In this document: positions 18,056-27,193 of the stretch, in pieces | Position numbering within the stretch: position 1 is the stretch's first letter | Layout of the letters: every line of letters starts with the position of its first letter | Origin: Nodularia spumigena CCY9414 | GTDB lineage: Bacteria > Cyanobacteriota > Cyanobacteriia > Cyanobacteriales > Nostocaceae | Direction: 5' to 3' | DNA length: 64,000 nucleotides | Assembly: GCF_000340565.2 (NCBI RefSeq) | Contig: NZ_CP007203.1 | Span: 1,761,545 to 1,825,544 of the forward strand | Notes under the pieces: generated by a model | Seen by the model: the letters and a program-made list of their open reading frames with translations, nothing else | Told to the model about the DNA's origin: nothing | Database searches by the model: none | Position numbers and translations under genes: made by a program

Positions 18056-20185
18056 ATGTATATAAATAATAGTATTCAACCGGGTCTAACTTTAAGCGAT
18101 CGCTATGTAATTATCCGTCAAATTGGTCAAGGTGGTTTTGGACGGACTTATTTAGCCCAAGACACTAACCGCTTTCGTGAACCTTGTGTTTTAAAGGAAT
18201 TTTCCCCTCAAGTTCAAACCGACTATGTTGTGCAAAAAGCCGAAGAATTATTTGAGCGAGAAGCCAGCGTTCTCTACAAGCTGCAACATCCCCAAATTCC
18301 CCGCTTTCGGGAACTGCTGCGAATTAACTTAGAAGGTAAAAAATACCTGTTTTTGGTGCAGGATTATGTCGAAGGACAAACTTACAGTTCCTTATTAGAT
18401 GCGCGTAAACAGCAAGGGTTGCGTTTTACTGAGTGGGAAGTTAGGCAATTATTACTACAAATTCTCCCAGTTTTGGAATATATCCACTCAATGGGGGTAA
18501 TTCATCGGGATATTTCACCAGATAATTTAATTCTTCGCACCATTGACCAATTACCCATATTAATTGATTTTGGCGGTGTAAAACAGGTAGCTGCAACGGT
18601 GGCTTCGGAATATTACCAACCGGAACAATATGCATCTCGTCCATCACCCACCTTACTAGGTAAAGTCGGATTCGCACCTCCAGAACAGATGCAAACGGGT
18701 TTGGTGTCTACTCACAGCGACTTGTATTCCTTGGCTGTGACAATGCTAGTTTTATTAACAGGTAAACAGCCGCAACAACTAATTGATAATTATAATCTGA
18801 CTTGGCAATGGCGAAAAGAAGTGAGTCTGAATCCGGCTTTGGGACAGATATTGGATAAAATGTTGTCTCCCAGACCAGGCGATCGCTATCAATCAGCGCG
18901 TCACGTATTGCAAGCCCTCAACCAGCCACCAGCCAGCTATCCCCCAACGCAATATCCCACCACCCCACCCCCAACATCGGCCACAGTTGCGGTTTCTCCA
19001 CCGCCTCCAGCGCCTCCATCTTCCCCATCGCCATCGTCCACATATCCCTCATCACCGCCCCCAACATCCTGGTTGACACCAGTAACAGGCCTGGTAGCAG
19101 TACTGTTAGTTGTGGGTACTGTGGGCGGAATTTGGTGGGGATTCGGTAATGGCGATCGCAATCCTGGAGAAGTTCAACCCACACCCACCCCCACAGTTGA
19201 GCAACCGACTGATTCCTCAGATAAATTTTCCGCAGCAGAACGTCAGCGCAAACAAAGATTAGAAAATCGCCGTGAACAATTGGGTATTGACTTGAGATTT
19301 TACGTCAACTTGGTAAATCAAGTCTTTTGGAACAATAACCCCAGTTTACGGGGAAGCACTGTCAGCGATGAACCCCAAGATGAGAGTTTGCGGGCAGAAT
19401 GGGATAAAACAGCCGCCCAATTACTAGAAAAACTGGCTCCATTGAGTAGTAGGGCGCGGCGACAATTGGGTACTTACGCAGCAGCAGAACGCGAACGGTG
19501 GCGAGTTGAAGTTAACCAAATCAATGTTAGTAGTACTTCTTTATATGATTTAGGTGACGCTGCCTTTTTCAACACATTTCCGGAACAGCGAAGCCAAGAT
19601 TTTCTGAATCAACCCATTGGGCAAGTTTGGCACGGCTTTGTTAGCGATAAACTCAATGCTTTGCGATCGCGTACCGCTTTCCAAAAAATTATATTTGATT
19701 CAGGTGCTACCAGTAAAACAGTGAGTGGCAATTTGCAAGAGGCTGTTCACCCGGCTGGTGGGAAAGTTTTCATTGCTAACTTGGCGCAGAATCAATTGAT
19801 GACAGTGAAGCTACAAGCAAATTCTCAAGTTTTGCTCTCGGTTTATTCTCCTTCTGGACAAGTCAAATTTTTAGAAGATTCTACAGAACGTAATTTATCA
19901 GCTAAATTACCAGAATCGGGATTTTATGAGTTTGTGATTACTTCCACTGCATCAGAACCACTCAGTTATCAACTCAGCATTGCGGCGGAAAATCCCACAC
20001 CAGAACCTACACCAGAACCTACACCAGAACCTACACCAGAACCTACACCAGAACCTACACCAGAACCTACGCCAGAACCTACACCCACACCCACACCTAC
20101 ACCCACACCCACACCTACACCCACACCCACACCTACACCCACACCCACAGAAACCCCAACACCTACTGATATTCAATCCAACTAA
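18056..20185 (+). CDS. Ser/Thr protein kinase with PPC-like domain and TPEP repeats
   Basis: 709 aa. Kinase domain 15-285: GQGGFG 24-29, K47, HRDISPDN with D152, DFG 171-173. A Pro/Ser linker (290-338) leads to a transmembrane helix (341-362). Residues 401-537 are the C-terminal domain shared with the upstream kinase. Residues 545-640 resemble a bacterial pre-peptidase C-terminal (PPC) beta domain. The tail is TPEP repeated about seven times, then TPTP repeats, encoded by 12- and 18-bp DNA repeats. The ATG at 18056 has no visible Shine-Dalgarno. Probably a paralogue pair with 16166. Confidence 0.92.
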   Translation: MYINNSIQPGLTLSDRYVIIRQIGQGGFGRTYLAQDTNRFREPCVLKEFSPQVQTDYVVQKAEELFEREASVLYKLQHPQIPRFRELLRINLEGKKYLFLVQDYVEGQTYSSLLDARKQQGLRFTEWEVRQLLLQILPVLEYIHSMGVIHRDISPDNLILRTIDQLPILIDFGGVKQVAATVASEYYQPEQYASRPSPTLLGKVGFAPPEQMQTGLVSTHSDLYSLAVTMLVLLTGKQPQQLIDNYNLTWQWRKEVSLNPALGQILDKMLSPRPGDRYQSARHVLQALNQPPASYPPTQYPTTPPPTSATVAVSPPPPAPPSSPSPSSTYPSSPPPTSWLTPVTGLVAVLLVVGTVGGIWWGFGNGDRNPGEVQPTPTPTVEQPTDSSDKFSAAERQRKQRLENRREQLGIDLRFYVNLVNQVFWNNNPSLRGSTVSDEPQDESLRAEWDKTAAQLLEKLAPLSSRARRQLGTYAAAERERWRVEVNQINVSSTSLYDLGDAAFFNTFPEQRSQDFLNQPIGQVWHGFVSDKLNALRSRTAFQKIIFDSGATSKTVSGNLQEAVHPAGGKVFIANLAQNQLMTVKLQANSQVLLSVYSPSGQVKFLEDSTERNLSAKLPESGFYEFVITSTASEPLSYQLSIAAENPTPEPTPEPTPEPTPEPTPEPTPEPTPEPTPTPTPTPTPTPTPTPTPTPTPTETPTPTDIQSN
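19996..20152 (+). repeat. In-frame coding repeats (TPEP/TPTP)
   Basis: About seven copies of a 12-bp ACACCAGAACCT unit, followed by ACACCCACACCCACACCT-type units. The period keeps frame, so copy number can vary without breaking the kinase gene. Confidence 0.9.
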
Positions 20186-20342
20186 AATTGAATCTGGTGA
20201 ACAATTGATGATCGAAATTCAAGCAATACAACTACACCAGACCCAAAAAGTTAAAAGTTGAATTTTCACAGTAGTGCTTTAGTTTCAGTTATTTTACGGT
20301 GTCAAAGTGGGAAAATAGAGTAGAGTCCCAAGATCATAATTC

Positions 20343-20570
20343 ATGCCCAGAAAAATTCGAGAGTTGAAAGCTCAGATTGCACGTGAAGGATTCAAGTACT
20401 TACCCAAGCGTGGCAAGGGCAGTCATGAGCGTTGGCGGCATCCTTTGCTGAGAAAAACACTGACAATCCCCGGCAAGGATGGAGATGATGTCCCACTCTA
20501 CCTAGAAAAACAACTAGACAAGTTACTCACTGAACTAGAAGTGTTAAAAGAGGAGGGCGAAAATTTATGA
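20343..20570 (+). CDS. hicA: HicA family toxin (mRNA interferase)
   Basis: 75 aa, dsRBD-like fold. KIRELKAQIAREGF and the catalytic His context KGSHERWRHP (GSH) are typical of HicA, as is the short basic length. It overlaps hicB by ATGA (20567-20570), so here toxin comes first. HicA proteins cut mRNA and are neutralised by HicB. Confidence 0.88.
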   Translation: MPRKIRELKAQIAREGFKYLPKRGKGSHERWRHPLLRKTLTIPGKDGDDVPLYLEKQLDKLLTELEVLKEEGENL

Positions 20571-20785
20571 GTCGATATAGCATGATTATTCAATGGTCTG
20601 ATGAAGATCAGCTTTTCCTAGTGACAATCCCAGAATTTTCTGATCTAGTTGTGATGCCTTGTACTCACGGAAAAACCCGTGAAGAAGCAATTCACAACGG
20701 TGAAGAAGTTATTGAAATGTACTTAGAAGCTTGGCAAGCAGAAGGTGAGCCTATACCTGAACCTATAACGCTTCAAGTTGCCTGA
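20567..20785 (+). CDS. hicB: HicB family antitoxin
   Basis: 72 aa. MSRYSMIIQWSDEDQLFLVT, with GKTREEAIHNGEEVIEMYLE forming the partial RNase H-like HicB fold. It lacks the C-terminal DNA-binding extension of longer HicBs. Coupled to hicA by a 4-nt overlap. Confidence 0.88.
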   Translation: MSRYSMIIQWSDEDQLFLVTIPEFSDLVVMPCTHGKTREEAIHNGEEVIEMYLEAWQAEGEPIPEPITLQVA

Positions 20786-20918
20786 TCATCGTAATGTAAG
20801 TGGGTAAACTGCGATTGATGTTCAAGCAATTATATGGACATATTGTATTCACACACAAAGACGGTACTTTGTATTAAAGTTAACAATGATCAGCCATCAA
20901 AGTTTCAGACTGATCACT

Positions 20919-20955
20919 GTTAACTGTTAACTGTTAACTGTTAACTGTTAACTGA
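20919..20955. repeat. Heptad STRR array (TTAACTG)
   Basis: About five TTAACTG units ending directly at the pgk stop codon (TAA, minus strand, 20956-20958). Confidence 0.88.
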
Positions 20956-22158
20956 TTACGCTTCGTCTAAAGCAGCAATTCCAGGTAAGGTTTTACCTTC
21001 GAGCAGTTCCAAACTTGCGCCACCACCAGTAGAAATGTGGCTCATTTGGTCAGCTAAACCGACCTTTTCCACAGCCGCTACGGAGTCACCACCACCGATG
21101 ATCGTGGTTGTACCAGTTTTACCGATTTCCGCCAGAGTATGAGCGATCGCTTCAGTACCTGCGGCAAATTTATCAAACTCAAATACACCCATTGGGCCGT
21201 TCCAAATCACGGTTTTGCAATCAGCCAAAGCTGCTTGGAACACTTTGATCGAATCGGGACCAATATCCAAACCCATGCCATCAGCAGGAATATTTTCAAT
21301 GCTGACAGTGGTAGCATTGGCATCGGGGGCAAACTTATCGGCTGAAACGATATCTGTGGGTAACAGTAAAGCCACACCACGTTCTTTGGCTTTAGCTTCC
21401 AAAGTCTTGGCTAGTTCTAGTTTGTCTTCTTCCACCAAAGACTTACCAACACTCAAACCGCGAGCTTTGTAGAAGGTGAAAATCATTCCACCGCCAATGA
21501 TTAGCTTGTCGCACTTATCTAGCAGTGTTTCAATCACACCGATTTTGCTGGAAACTTTAGAACCGCCAATAATCGCAGCTAAAGGACGTTGGGGATTTTC
21601 AATGGCGCTTTGCAGATACTGCAATTCCTTCTCAATCAAATATCCACCCACAGAAGGACTCAAATAATGAGTTACACCTTCAGTGGAAGCATGGGCGCGG
21701 TGTGCAGTCCCAAAAGCATCGTTTACATAAAAATCAGCATTAGCTGCCAATTTCTTCGCAAATTCTGGGTCGTTTTTCTCTTCTTCTTTGTAGAATCGGA
21801 CATTTTCTAACAGCAGAACTTGTCCATTTTGTAAAGCACCAACTTGGGCAGTAACTGCATCGCCGATACAGTCATCAGTTTTGACGACTTCTTGACCGAG
21901 CAATTCCGAGAGACGTTGAGCAACTGGGGTCAAACGCAACTTATCATCTACACCCTTGGGACGACCAAAATGGCTAGCTAAAATTACTTTAGCTCCTTTT
22001 TCCATCAAATCCTGAATGGTGGGCAGTGCAGCGCGAATGCGAGTATCGTCTGTGATGTTACCGTTGTCATCCACAGGCACGTTAAAATCAACTCGAACTA
22101 AGGCGCGTTTACCTGAGATATCAGCAGCAGATAAATTTGCTAAAGTTTTTTTGGACAT
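20956..22158 (-). CDS. pgk: Phosphoglycerate kinase
   Basis: 400 aa, full family length. The N-domain has [18 protein letters not shown] (substrate-binding) and ASHFGRPKG; the hinge and C-domain have [13 protein letters not shown] and the nucleotide loop [17 protein letters not shown] near 360. It catalyses ATP-forming transfer between 1,3-bisphosphoglycerate and ADP in glycolysis and the reverse step in the Calvin cycle. Divergent from the stress-protein gene with an 89-bp spacer. Stop codon abuts a heptad array. Confidence 0.98.
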   Translation of the reverse strand: MSKKTLANLSAADISGKRALVRVDFNVPVDDNGNITDDTRIRAALPTIQDLMEKGAKVILASHFGRPKGVDDKLRLTPVAQRLSELLGQEVVKTDDCIGDAVTAQVGALQNGQVLLLENVRFYKEEEKNDPEFAKKLAANADFYVNDAFGTAHRAHASTEGVTHYLSPSVGGYLIEKELQYLQSAIENPQRPLAAIIGGSKVSSKIGVIETLLDKCDKLIIGGGMIFTFYKARGLSVGKSLVEEDKLELAKTLEAKAKERGVALLLPTDIVSADKFAPDANATTVSIENIPADGMGLDIGPDSIKVFQAALADCKTVIWNGPMGVFEFDKFAAGTEAIAHTLAEIGKTGTTTIIGGGDSVAAVEKVGLADQMSHISTGGGASLELLEGKTLPGIAALDEA

Positions 22159-22247
22159 AGATAGACTCTCCTGATTGCCTTTTTGTTATTGTTTTGAAAG
22201 TAGAACCATCAAGATTTTACCGGAGTCAGGGGTGCTAGGTGAGAGAG

Positions 22248-22655
22248 ATGTTTAAAACAGTCCTATTTCCAATTGATCAAAGCCGGGAAGCGCGGGAAGC
22301 TGCTGACGTTGTTACCAATGTTGTGCAGAAGTATGGTAGTCGCTTGGTATTGCTGTCTGTGGTGGAAGAATCGCCCGCAGATGCGCCTAGTGCAGATCCA
22401 ATGGTGTCATCAGAGGTTGTGGCTAAACTGCTGGAAAATGCCCAATCTTTGTTTTCTGGACAAGGAATTCAAGCTGAGATTCTCGAAAGAGAGGGCAAAC
22501 CAGCGTTTACTATCTGTGATGTTGCTGATGACATTGGGGCAGATTTAATTATCATGGGCTGTAGAGGGTTAGGTTTGACTGAAGAGGGAGCAGGTGATAG
22601 CGTCACCACGCGTGTAATTAATCTTTCGCCTTGCCCAGTGCTGATTGTGCCTTAA
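22248..22655 (+). CDS. Universal stress protein (UspA family)
   Basis: 135 aa from ATG 22248 (MFKTVLFPIDQSREA), chosen over GTG 22239 because AGGTGAGAG just upstream serves as Shine-Dalgarno. The UspA fold ends with the ATP-binding signature IIMGCRGLG...NLSPCPVLIVP (GxxG near 107-110). A small ATP-binding stress protein; role unspecific. Confidence 0.93.
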   Translation: MFKTVLFPIDQSREAREAADVVTNVVQKYGSRLVLLSVVEESPADAPSADPMVSSEVVAKLLENAQSLFSGQGIQAEILEREGKPAFTICDVADDIGADLIIMGCRGLGLTEEGAGDSVTTRVINLSPCPVLIVP

Positions 22656-23147
22656 ATCAGTGAACAGTTATCAGTGAACAGTTATAGCAACCGCCAAGGT
22701 TGTTAGGACATGGCAAAAGCCTAAAACCCAGTTACCGTAGGGGCGGGTTCATAGATATCATTCAATATCAACGAGGATATGAGTAAACCCGCCCCTACTT
22801 TTGACTTTTGACTTTTGACTTTTGACTTTTGCTATATCAGGCGGTAGGGGCGGGTTTACAGATATGATCAAACATCCCTCTGGTGATGAATAAACCTGCC
22901 CTTATGGGGATTTCGACTCATCACTAACGCTTACCAGCAATTGCGGTGGTGTTTCAGCAGGGATTTAACTGATAACTGATAACTGATAACTGAATAACTG
23001 ATTCGTAACATCCCTCCATCTTGACAGGCGACACAGTTCGGTTATCCGGCTACTTATCAGCAACTGAGGAGGGGGTTTTAGCGTCACTATAGATATAGTT
23101 CGTGAAATTGGGGGAATTTTTTTTTTTTTTAACGGAACACTTTTCGA
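22656..23147. repeat. Repeat-rich intergenic region upstream of the sigma factor gene
   Basis: Contains a doubled 14-bp CAGTGAACAGTTAT (22660-22686); an inverted repeat GTAGGGGCGGGTT ... AACCCGCCCCTAC (22738-22798) with a decayed second copy at about 22843-22904; a TTTTGAC heptad array (about 22798-22828); and an AACTGAT heptad array (about 22971-22998). A GGAGGGGG/CCCTCC pair near 23012-23077 could be the end of the upstream transcript. No gene supported. Confidence 0.7.
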
Positions 23148-23487
23148 TTATAATTGAGAGATTTGTCTAAGATACTTTACTATCTTGTTGATTTGTCTTA
23201 ATATAGAATAAGTAGAACTCATATCGACTTCATATTTTACGGTTGCAGATAGCGACTGAGGATAACAAAAATTTTCACAAATAACTAAGTGTGCTTCTAA
23301 GAGATTCAAAAATTTAGGGAAGGTAAAGGAACCTATATCACAGGATGCATCTTCATCTTCCATACGCGGTGTATGAATTGACTTCTTTTGGTAGCGCCCT
23401 ATGTTCCGTGATATGTGTACTACCTTTCCAGACCAGATTTAGTTATTAAAGATCCGTCGTGTTTACGGAGTAGAGGACAACGCACCA
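23148..23487. other. Leader region of the sigma factor gene, possible small ORF on minus strand
   Basis: AT-rich 340 bp. A 71-codon minus-strand ORF (23148-23363, MEDEDASCDIGSFTFPKFLN) matches no family I know and has no clear Shine-Dalgarno, so I do not call it a gene. The sigma factor ATG is preceded by GGAGTAGAGGACAACGCACCA. Confidence 0.3.
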
Positions 23488-24471
23488 ATGGCTATTGTTA
23501 ACACCAAAACTGAAAATCTGAATACCAAATTCACGGCCGATATGGTAAGAACCTATCTGCGGGAAATTGGTCGTGTACCCTTGCTAACTCGAGATGAAGA
23601 GATTATTTTTGGGAAGCAGGTACAACAAATGATGACGCTTCTCGATGCTAAACAGGCTTTAGCCAAGGAGCTAGATCATGATCCTAGTTTACCAGAATGG
23701 GCAGCGCAGGTTAACCTACCGGAAAAAGAGGTGACACAGATTGTGGCTCAAGGTAAACGAGCCAAGCAAAAGATGATTGAAGCGAACTTGCGCTTGGTTG
23801 TGGCGATCGCTAAAAAATACCAAAAGCGCAACATGGAGTTTTTGGATTTAATCCAAGAAGGAACTCTAGGTTTAGAAAGGGGTGTAGAGAAGTTTGATCC
23901 CACAAGGGGTTATAAGTTTTCCACCTATGCTTACTGGTGGATTCGCCAAGCGATTACCCGTGCGATCGCTCAACAAGGACGCACCATTCGTTTACCGATT
24001 CATATCACCGAGAAACTCAACAAAATCAAGAAAGTACAGCGAGAACTAGCGCAAAAATTTGGGCGATCGCCGACACCGACTGAAATTGCTCACGAGCTAG
24101 AACTAGAGCCGATGCAGATTCGCGAGTATCTAAACATGGCTCGTCAACCAGTGTCGTTAGATGTGAAAGTCGGCGATAATCAGGATACAGAATTGCAAGA
24201 AATGCTCGAAGATGAAGGACCATCTCCAGAGTATTACACCACCCAAGAATTCTTGCGTCAAGACCTGAATAACTTGTTAGCCGAACTCACCCCGCAACAA
24301 CGACAAGTTTTAGCCCTGCGCTTTGGTTTAGAAGACGGTAACGAAATGTCTTTAGCCAAAGTGGGTGAACGCTTAAATCTTAGCCGTGAGCGCGTTCGCC
24401 AGTTAGAACATCAGGCTCTTGCTCATTTACGTCGTCGTCGCGCCAATGTTAAAGAGTACGTTGCTAGCTAA
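23488..24471 (+). CDS. Group 2 sigma-70 factor (SigB/SigD type)
   Basis: 327 aa. Region 1.2 (DMVRTYLREIGRVPLLTRDE), region 2 with NLRLVVAIAKKYQKRNMEFL and YKFSTYAYWWIRQAITRAI, region 3 (LNKIKKVQRELAQKFGRSPT) and region 4.2 helix-turn-helix (LNLSRERVRQLEHQALAHLR). No region 1.1, so a non-essential group 2 factor. These respond to nutrient, light or stress cues in cyanobacteria. The long upstream leader suggests complex control. Paralogue number cannot be assigned from sequence alone. Confidence 0.95.
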   Translation: MAIVNTKTENLNTKFTADMVRTYLREIGRVPLLTRDEEIIFGKQVQQMMTLLDAKQALAKELDHDPSLPEWAAQVNLPEKEVTQIVAQGKRAKQKMIEANLRLVVAIAKKYQKRNMEFLDLIQEGTLGLERGVEKFDPTRGYKFSTYAYWWIRQAITRAIAQQGRTIRLPIHITEKLNKIKKVQRELAQKFGRSPTPTEIAHELELEPMQIREYLNMARQPVSLDVKVGDNQDTELQEMLEDEGPSPEYYTTQEFLRQDLNNLLAELTPQQRQVLALRFGLEDGNEMSLAKVGERLNLSRERVRQLEHQALAHLRRRRANVKEYVAS

Positions 24472-24493
24472 AAGCAGATCGCTTTCGGTGACG

Positions 24494-24523
24494 CGCCTCC
24501 TGAACTCAGGGGGCGATTTTTTT
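24494..24523 (+). terminator. Rho-independent-type terminator of the sigma factor gene
   Basis: CGCCTCCTGA-act-CAGGGGGCG stem (one mismatch) followed by A and seven T's, 23 bp after the stop. Confidence 0.8.
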
Positions 24524-24733
24524 GGTATAGCTGGGGAGTGGGGAGAAGAGGAACGGGGGCAGGGGGCTATAGCTATAAATGCATTTTGTTTCAAATTCCC
24601 CCTTGCTCCCTGCTCCGGTGCGCCCCTGCTTCTTCTGGGGAGTGGGCGGTTGCTGTATGAAAAGAATATCTGCACTCATGCGGAATCGGCATATTTGCTG
24701 TTGTAGCTTTTTATATGACAACATTTTGACACT

Positions 24734-24754
24734 CTCAGGTCTAAAGACACTGAG
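24734..24754 (-). mobile_element. Right-end hairpin of the TnpB element
   Basis: CTCAG-GTCTAAAGAC-A-CTGAG, downstream of the tnpB stop on its strand. It has the same shape as the hairpin at 26101-26121, as expected for IS200/IS605 subterminal palindromes. Confidence 0.6.
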
Positions 24755-24758
24755 ATTC

Positions 24759-26000
24759 TTAAGAGATTTTCACTCGTAAAGGCTGTGCCAAACAGCCCCT
24801 AGACACTCCGCTTAGGGCATTGTGCTTACTTTTTCTGAGAATGTTGGCCGCACCGTTGCAGTCTGAATTCACTAAAATCCCATGCTGAGTACGATACAGT
24901 CCCCGCTTAACTCGTCTACCAGAGAACTCATACTTCTTGGGATTGTCAGCATTAAAAACAGGAATAGTGTCATTGTCCAAGAAACTAGCCTTGCTGGTAT
25001 AAGACTCTTCTTGTTCTACGTATTTGATTCCGTATCGTTCACAAAGAGCTTTCAGTTTAAATCTAAAACTGCTGTGGGGAATCTGTACGAAGTTCTGATT
25101 ATTGCGAGAACCAATATTGATGGATTGTTTCATCTCAATATTGAAGCCAACTACCAACTTGTCAATACGATGCTCAATACAGTGATTGATAACATATCTA
25201 GCCGCTTTGTTCAAATAATCTCGAACTTTGGCATTACGATTAATAGCCAGTCTAGCTTGGCGCTCGGTAGTCCCCTTGATTTTCTGCAAATCTTTAATAG
25301 ATTGCAGTCTAGCATTTTCTTTGTTGAACCATTGGTTAAAAGATTTAAGTGGTTTGCCATCCAAAATAAAGGATGCCCCATTGGTATCAACACAAGTTGC
25401 TAGATTATCAAGTCCCAAGTCAATGCTAATAGCACTTTCTGGTTTAGTCTCAATCGGTGTTTCTTCAGCTTCAGAGATAAATTCCACCTCAAAAAATCGC
25501 CCATTATATTTTGGGAGTATGCGGACTTCTTTGAGAGTTTCTTGGTTTAATCGCTCAGGGAATGGTATCCAGATTTCACCATATTCAGCCTTGAAGGCAG
25601 CAGACATAGGAATCCGCAATTTCCCATCTTTGACCTGAACTCTTGGCATGATCAAAGGAAAATATCCGTCCTTGGGCAAGTAATGAGGTAGTCTGACTTT
25701 GCGGCTGTAAGACCCAGATTTAACTGAGGTAATCAATCGGTAGAAACTGCGAAAAGTTCTGTCAACCACTTTCAACGTTTGTTGAGCAATATCGGTGTTA
25801 AGCATTCGATAGTTCTCATTTCCTTTGCAGTGGTGATAGTTGGATTCATATTTCAGATGCTTCCGTTCTTGAAAGTAATACTGTCTAACTGTGTAAAGTC
25901 CTACATTGTAGAGATTTTTACTCAGCCTACAGAGTTCTTTCAACGCTGTAAATTCATTGGTTTTTAGCCCCCGTATTTGATTTTTTTGAGTCAGATACAT
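24759..26000 (-). CDS. tnpB: IS200/IS605-type TnpB (RNA-guided nuclease), no TnpA
   Basis: 413 aa. RuvC-like catalytic residues are all present: D194 (SIDLGLDN), E289 (GFNIEMKQ) and D380 (NSDCNGAANI). The N-terminal helix-rich WED/REC-like region is complete. The usual CxxC...CxxC zinc finger between the last two motifs is absent and replaced by the ESYTSKASFLDND...YEFSGRRVKRGLYR form known in a TnpB subgroup. No tnpA lies nearby, so this is an IS1341-type element that would depend on a TnpA elsewhere. A guide (omega) RNA would be expected at the 3' end near 24734-24800. Confidence 0.93.
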   Translation of the reverse strand: MYLTQKNQIRGLKTNEFTALKELCRLSKNLYNVGLYTVRQYYFQERKHLKYESNYHHCKGNENYRMLNTDIAQQTLKVVDRTFRSFYRLITSVKSGSYSRKVRLPHYLPKDGYFPLIMPRVQVKDGKLRIPMSAAFKAEYGEIWIPFPERLNQETLKEVRILPKYNGRFFEVEFISEAEETPIETKPESAISIDLGLDNLATCVDTNGASFILDGKPLKSFNQWFNKENARLQSIKDLQKIKGTTERQARLAINRNAKVRDYLNKAARYVINHCIEHRIDKLVVGFNIEMKQSINIGSRNNQNFVQIPHSSFRFKLKALCERYGIKYVEQEESYTSKASFLDNDTIPVFNADNPKKYEFSGRRVKRGLYRTQHGILVNSDCNGAANILRKSKHNALSGVSRGCLAQPLRVKIS

Positions 26001-26100
26001 TTGACTTTCGCTGTAACTGTAGTCATCCTAGCGAAACTTCCAGGAAATTGTCAAGACATAGAAACGCCACGGCGATTAAAATCGCCCGTCTCGCTTCCCT

Positions 26101-26121
26101 CTCAGGGCTAAAGCCACTGAG
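26101..26121 (-). mobile_element. Left-end hairpin of the TnpB element
   Basis: CTCAG-GGCTAAAGCC-A-CTGAG, 100 bp upstream of the tnpB start. It differs from the right-end hairpin by two bases that change together and keep pairing (GGC/GCC for GTC/GAC). Confidence 0.6.
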
Positions 26122-26395
26122 TTGCCCGCTTACCGCAAGGTCTTATGAAAAATATGCTTTTTTTATTTTCATCTTCCCAAAGGATGAACCTGTTGGGGGA
26201 AGTCTGAAGGGCTTAAATAATATTAATATGCAATTTTAGGTTAAAATTAGATAAAAACTGAAGTTTTCGGAAGTTTTTATTCTAGACAATAGATATATAT
26301 ATCAAACCTTTGACAGAGCCTTGAACAATCAGTATTTGGTTATGGTTTAAGTAAGTCGCAGAGGAAACAGTTAATTTTTTAACAGGAGAAATCGG
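26122..26395. other. Intergenic, promoter region of the exported protein gene
   Basis: AT-rich. ACAGGAGAAATCGG immediately precedes the GTG start at 26396. Nothing else recognised. Confidence 0.35.
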
Positions 26396-27193
26396 GTGCT
26401 TAACAACATTACTAAATTTTTAACTGCGCGTCAGTGGAGGTTTCCCATTCTTGTTTTACTGCTCACACTAGGGGTTGTGGGTGAACAAACTAAACCTGTA
26501 TGGAGTAACCAAATCGAAACAGCATCTGGAGCAATGGAAGTAGATGCTAATTTTGCCGAATCAAGTAATCAAGCGCCTGTATTATCTCGCCTGAGACAAG
26601 TTCGAGAACAAAGAAATCTCATCCAGAAAATGGCTGCTGAACGTCAAAATAGCCAAAATCCTCAACAATCGCCACCGGATAGCTTAAATACTGACAACAG
26701 TCAAGTTCAACAGCGTTCTAGATTTGTATCCTCTGCCAAATTACTGAATAATATAAATACCGCACCTCAACCCACCTCTCTATTTACCCGTCCAGAATCT
26801 GTCAGAGCAAATTTCCCCACTAAAGATGGGACTTATCTCTATGGACAATCGCCAGTAGCGAACCAGATTGGGCAAGCCTATGTTTTATTTGAGAACCGCG
26901 ACGGTAGAATAACCGGTGCGTTGTATATGCCACAATCGGAGTTTAGTTGCTTTCAAGGTGCTATAGACCAATCAGGAGAATTGGCGATGACAGTTACTAC
27001 TTCTCCTGGTGAAGTTGGGACAAATCAACTAGCTACAGGTAATCAATTCCAAATACCTAGCTACAGTGATGATCAGATGGTCAGCTATCCTTACTCTGTA
27101 GCATTGCAAGACTATCATCAGCTCAACTCCATCAGCACTAACGACCAACGCATTTTGGAAATGTGTAAAGAAGTTTACAGTGGTGCTAATTAA
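26396..27193 (+). CDS. Conserved exported hypothetical protein
   Basis: 265 aa from GTG 26396, supported by AGGAGAA 6 nt upstream. A basic N-terminus and hydrophobic stretch (about 14-30) followed by VWSNQIE suggest a signal peptide. A Gln/Asn/Ser-rich middle (60-120) leads to a globular C-terminal half (about 135-265: KDGTYLYGQSP, GQAYVLFENRDGRITGALYM, CFQGAIDQ). Not a family I can name. The stop codon overlaps that of cobO on the other strand (convergent). Confidence 0.8.
   Translation: MLNNITKFLTARQWRFPILVLLLTLGVVGEQTKPVWSNQIETASGAMEVDANFAESSNQAPVLSRLRQVREQRNLIQKMAAERQNSQNPQQSPPDSLNTDNSQVQQRSRFVSSAKLLNNINTAPQPTSLFTRPESVRANFPTKDGTYLYGQSPVANQIGQAYVLFENRDGRITGALYMPQSEFSCFQGAIDQSGELAMTVTTSPGEVGTNQLATGNQFQIPSYSDDQMVSYPYSVALQDYHQLNSISTNDQRILEMCKEVYSGAN

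Noticed and set aside
19952-20176. Cysteine/tryptophan-rich minus-strand ORF
   Set aside because: Antisense reading of the TPEP/TPTP coding repeats in the kinase gene.
23148-23363. 71-codon minus-strand ORF
   Set aside because: Protein-like at first glance but no recognised family, no Shine-Dalgarno, and AT-rich leader sequence around it.
24427-24724. Minus-strand ORFs after the sigma factor gene
   Set aside because: They overlap the sigma factor 3' end, its terminator and a CT-rich repeat; no family features.
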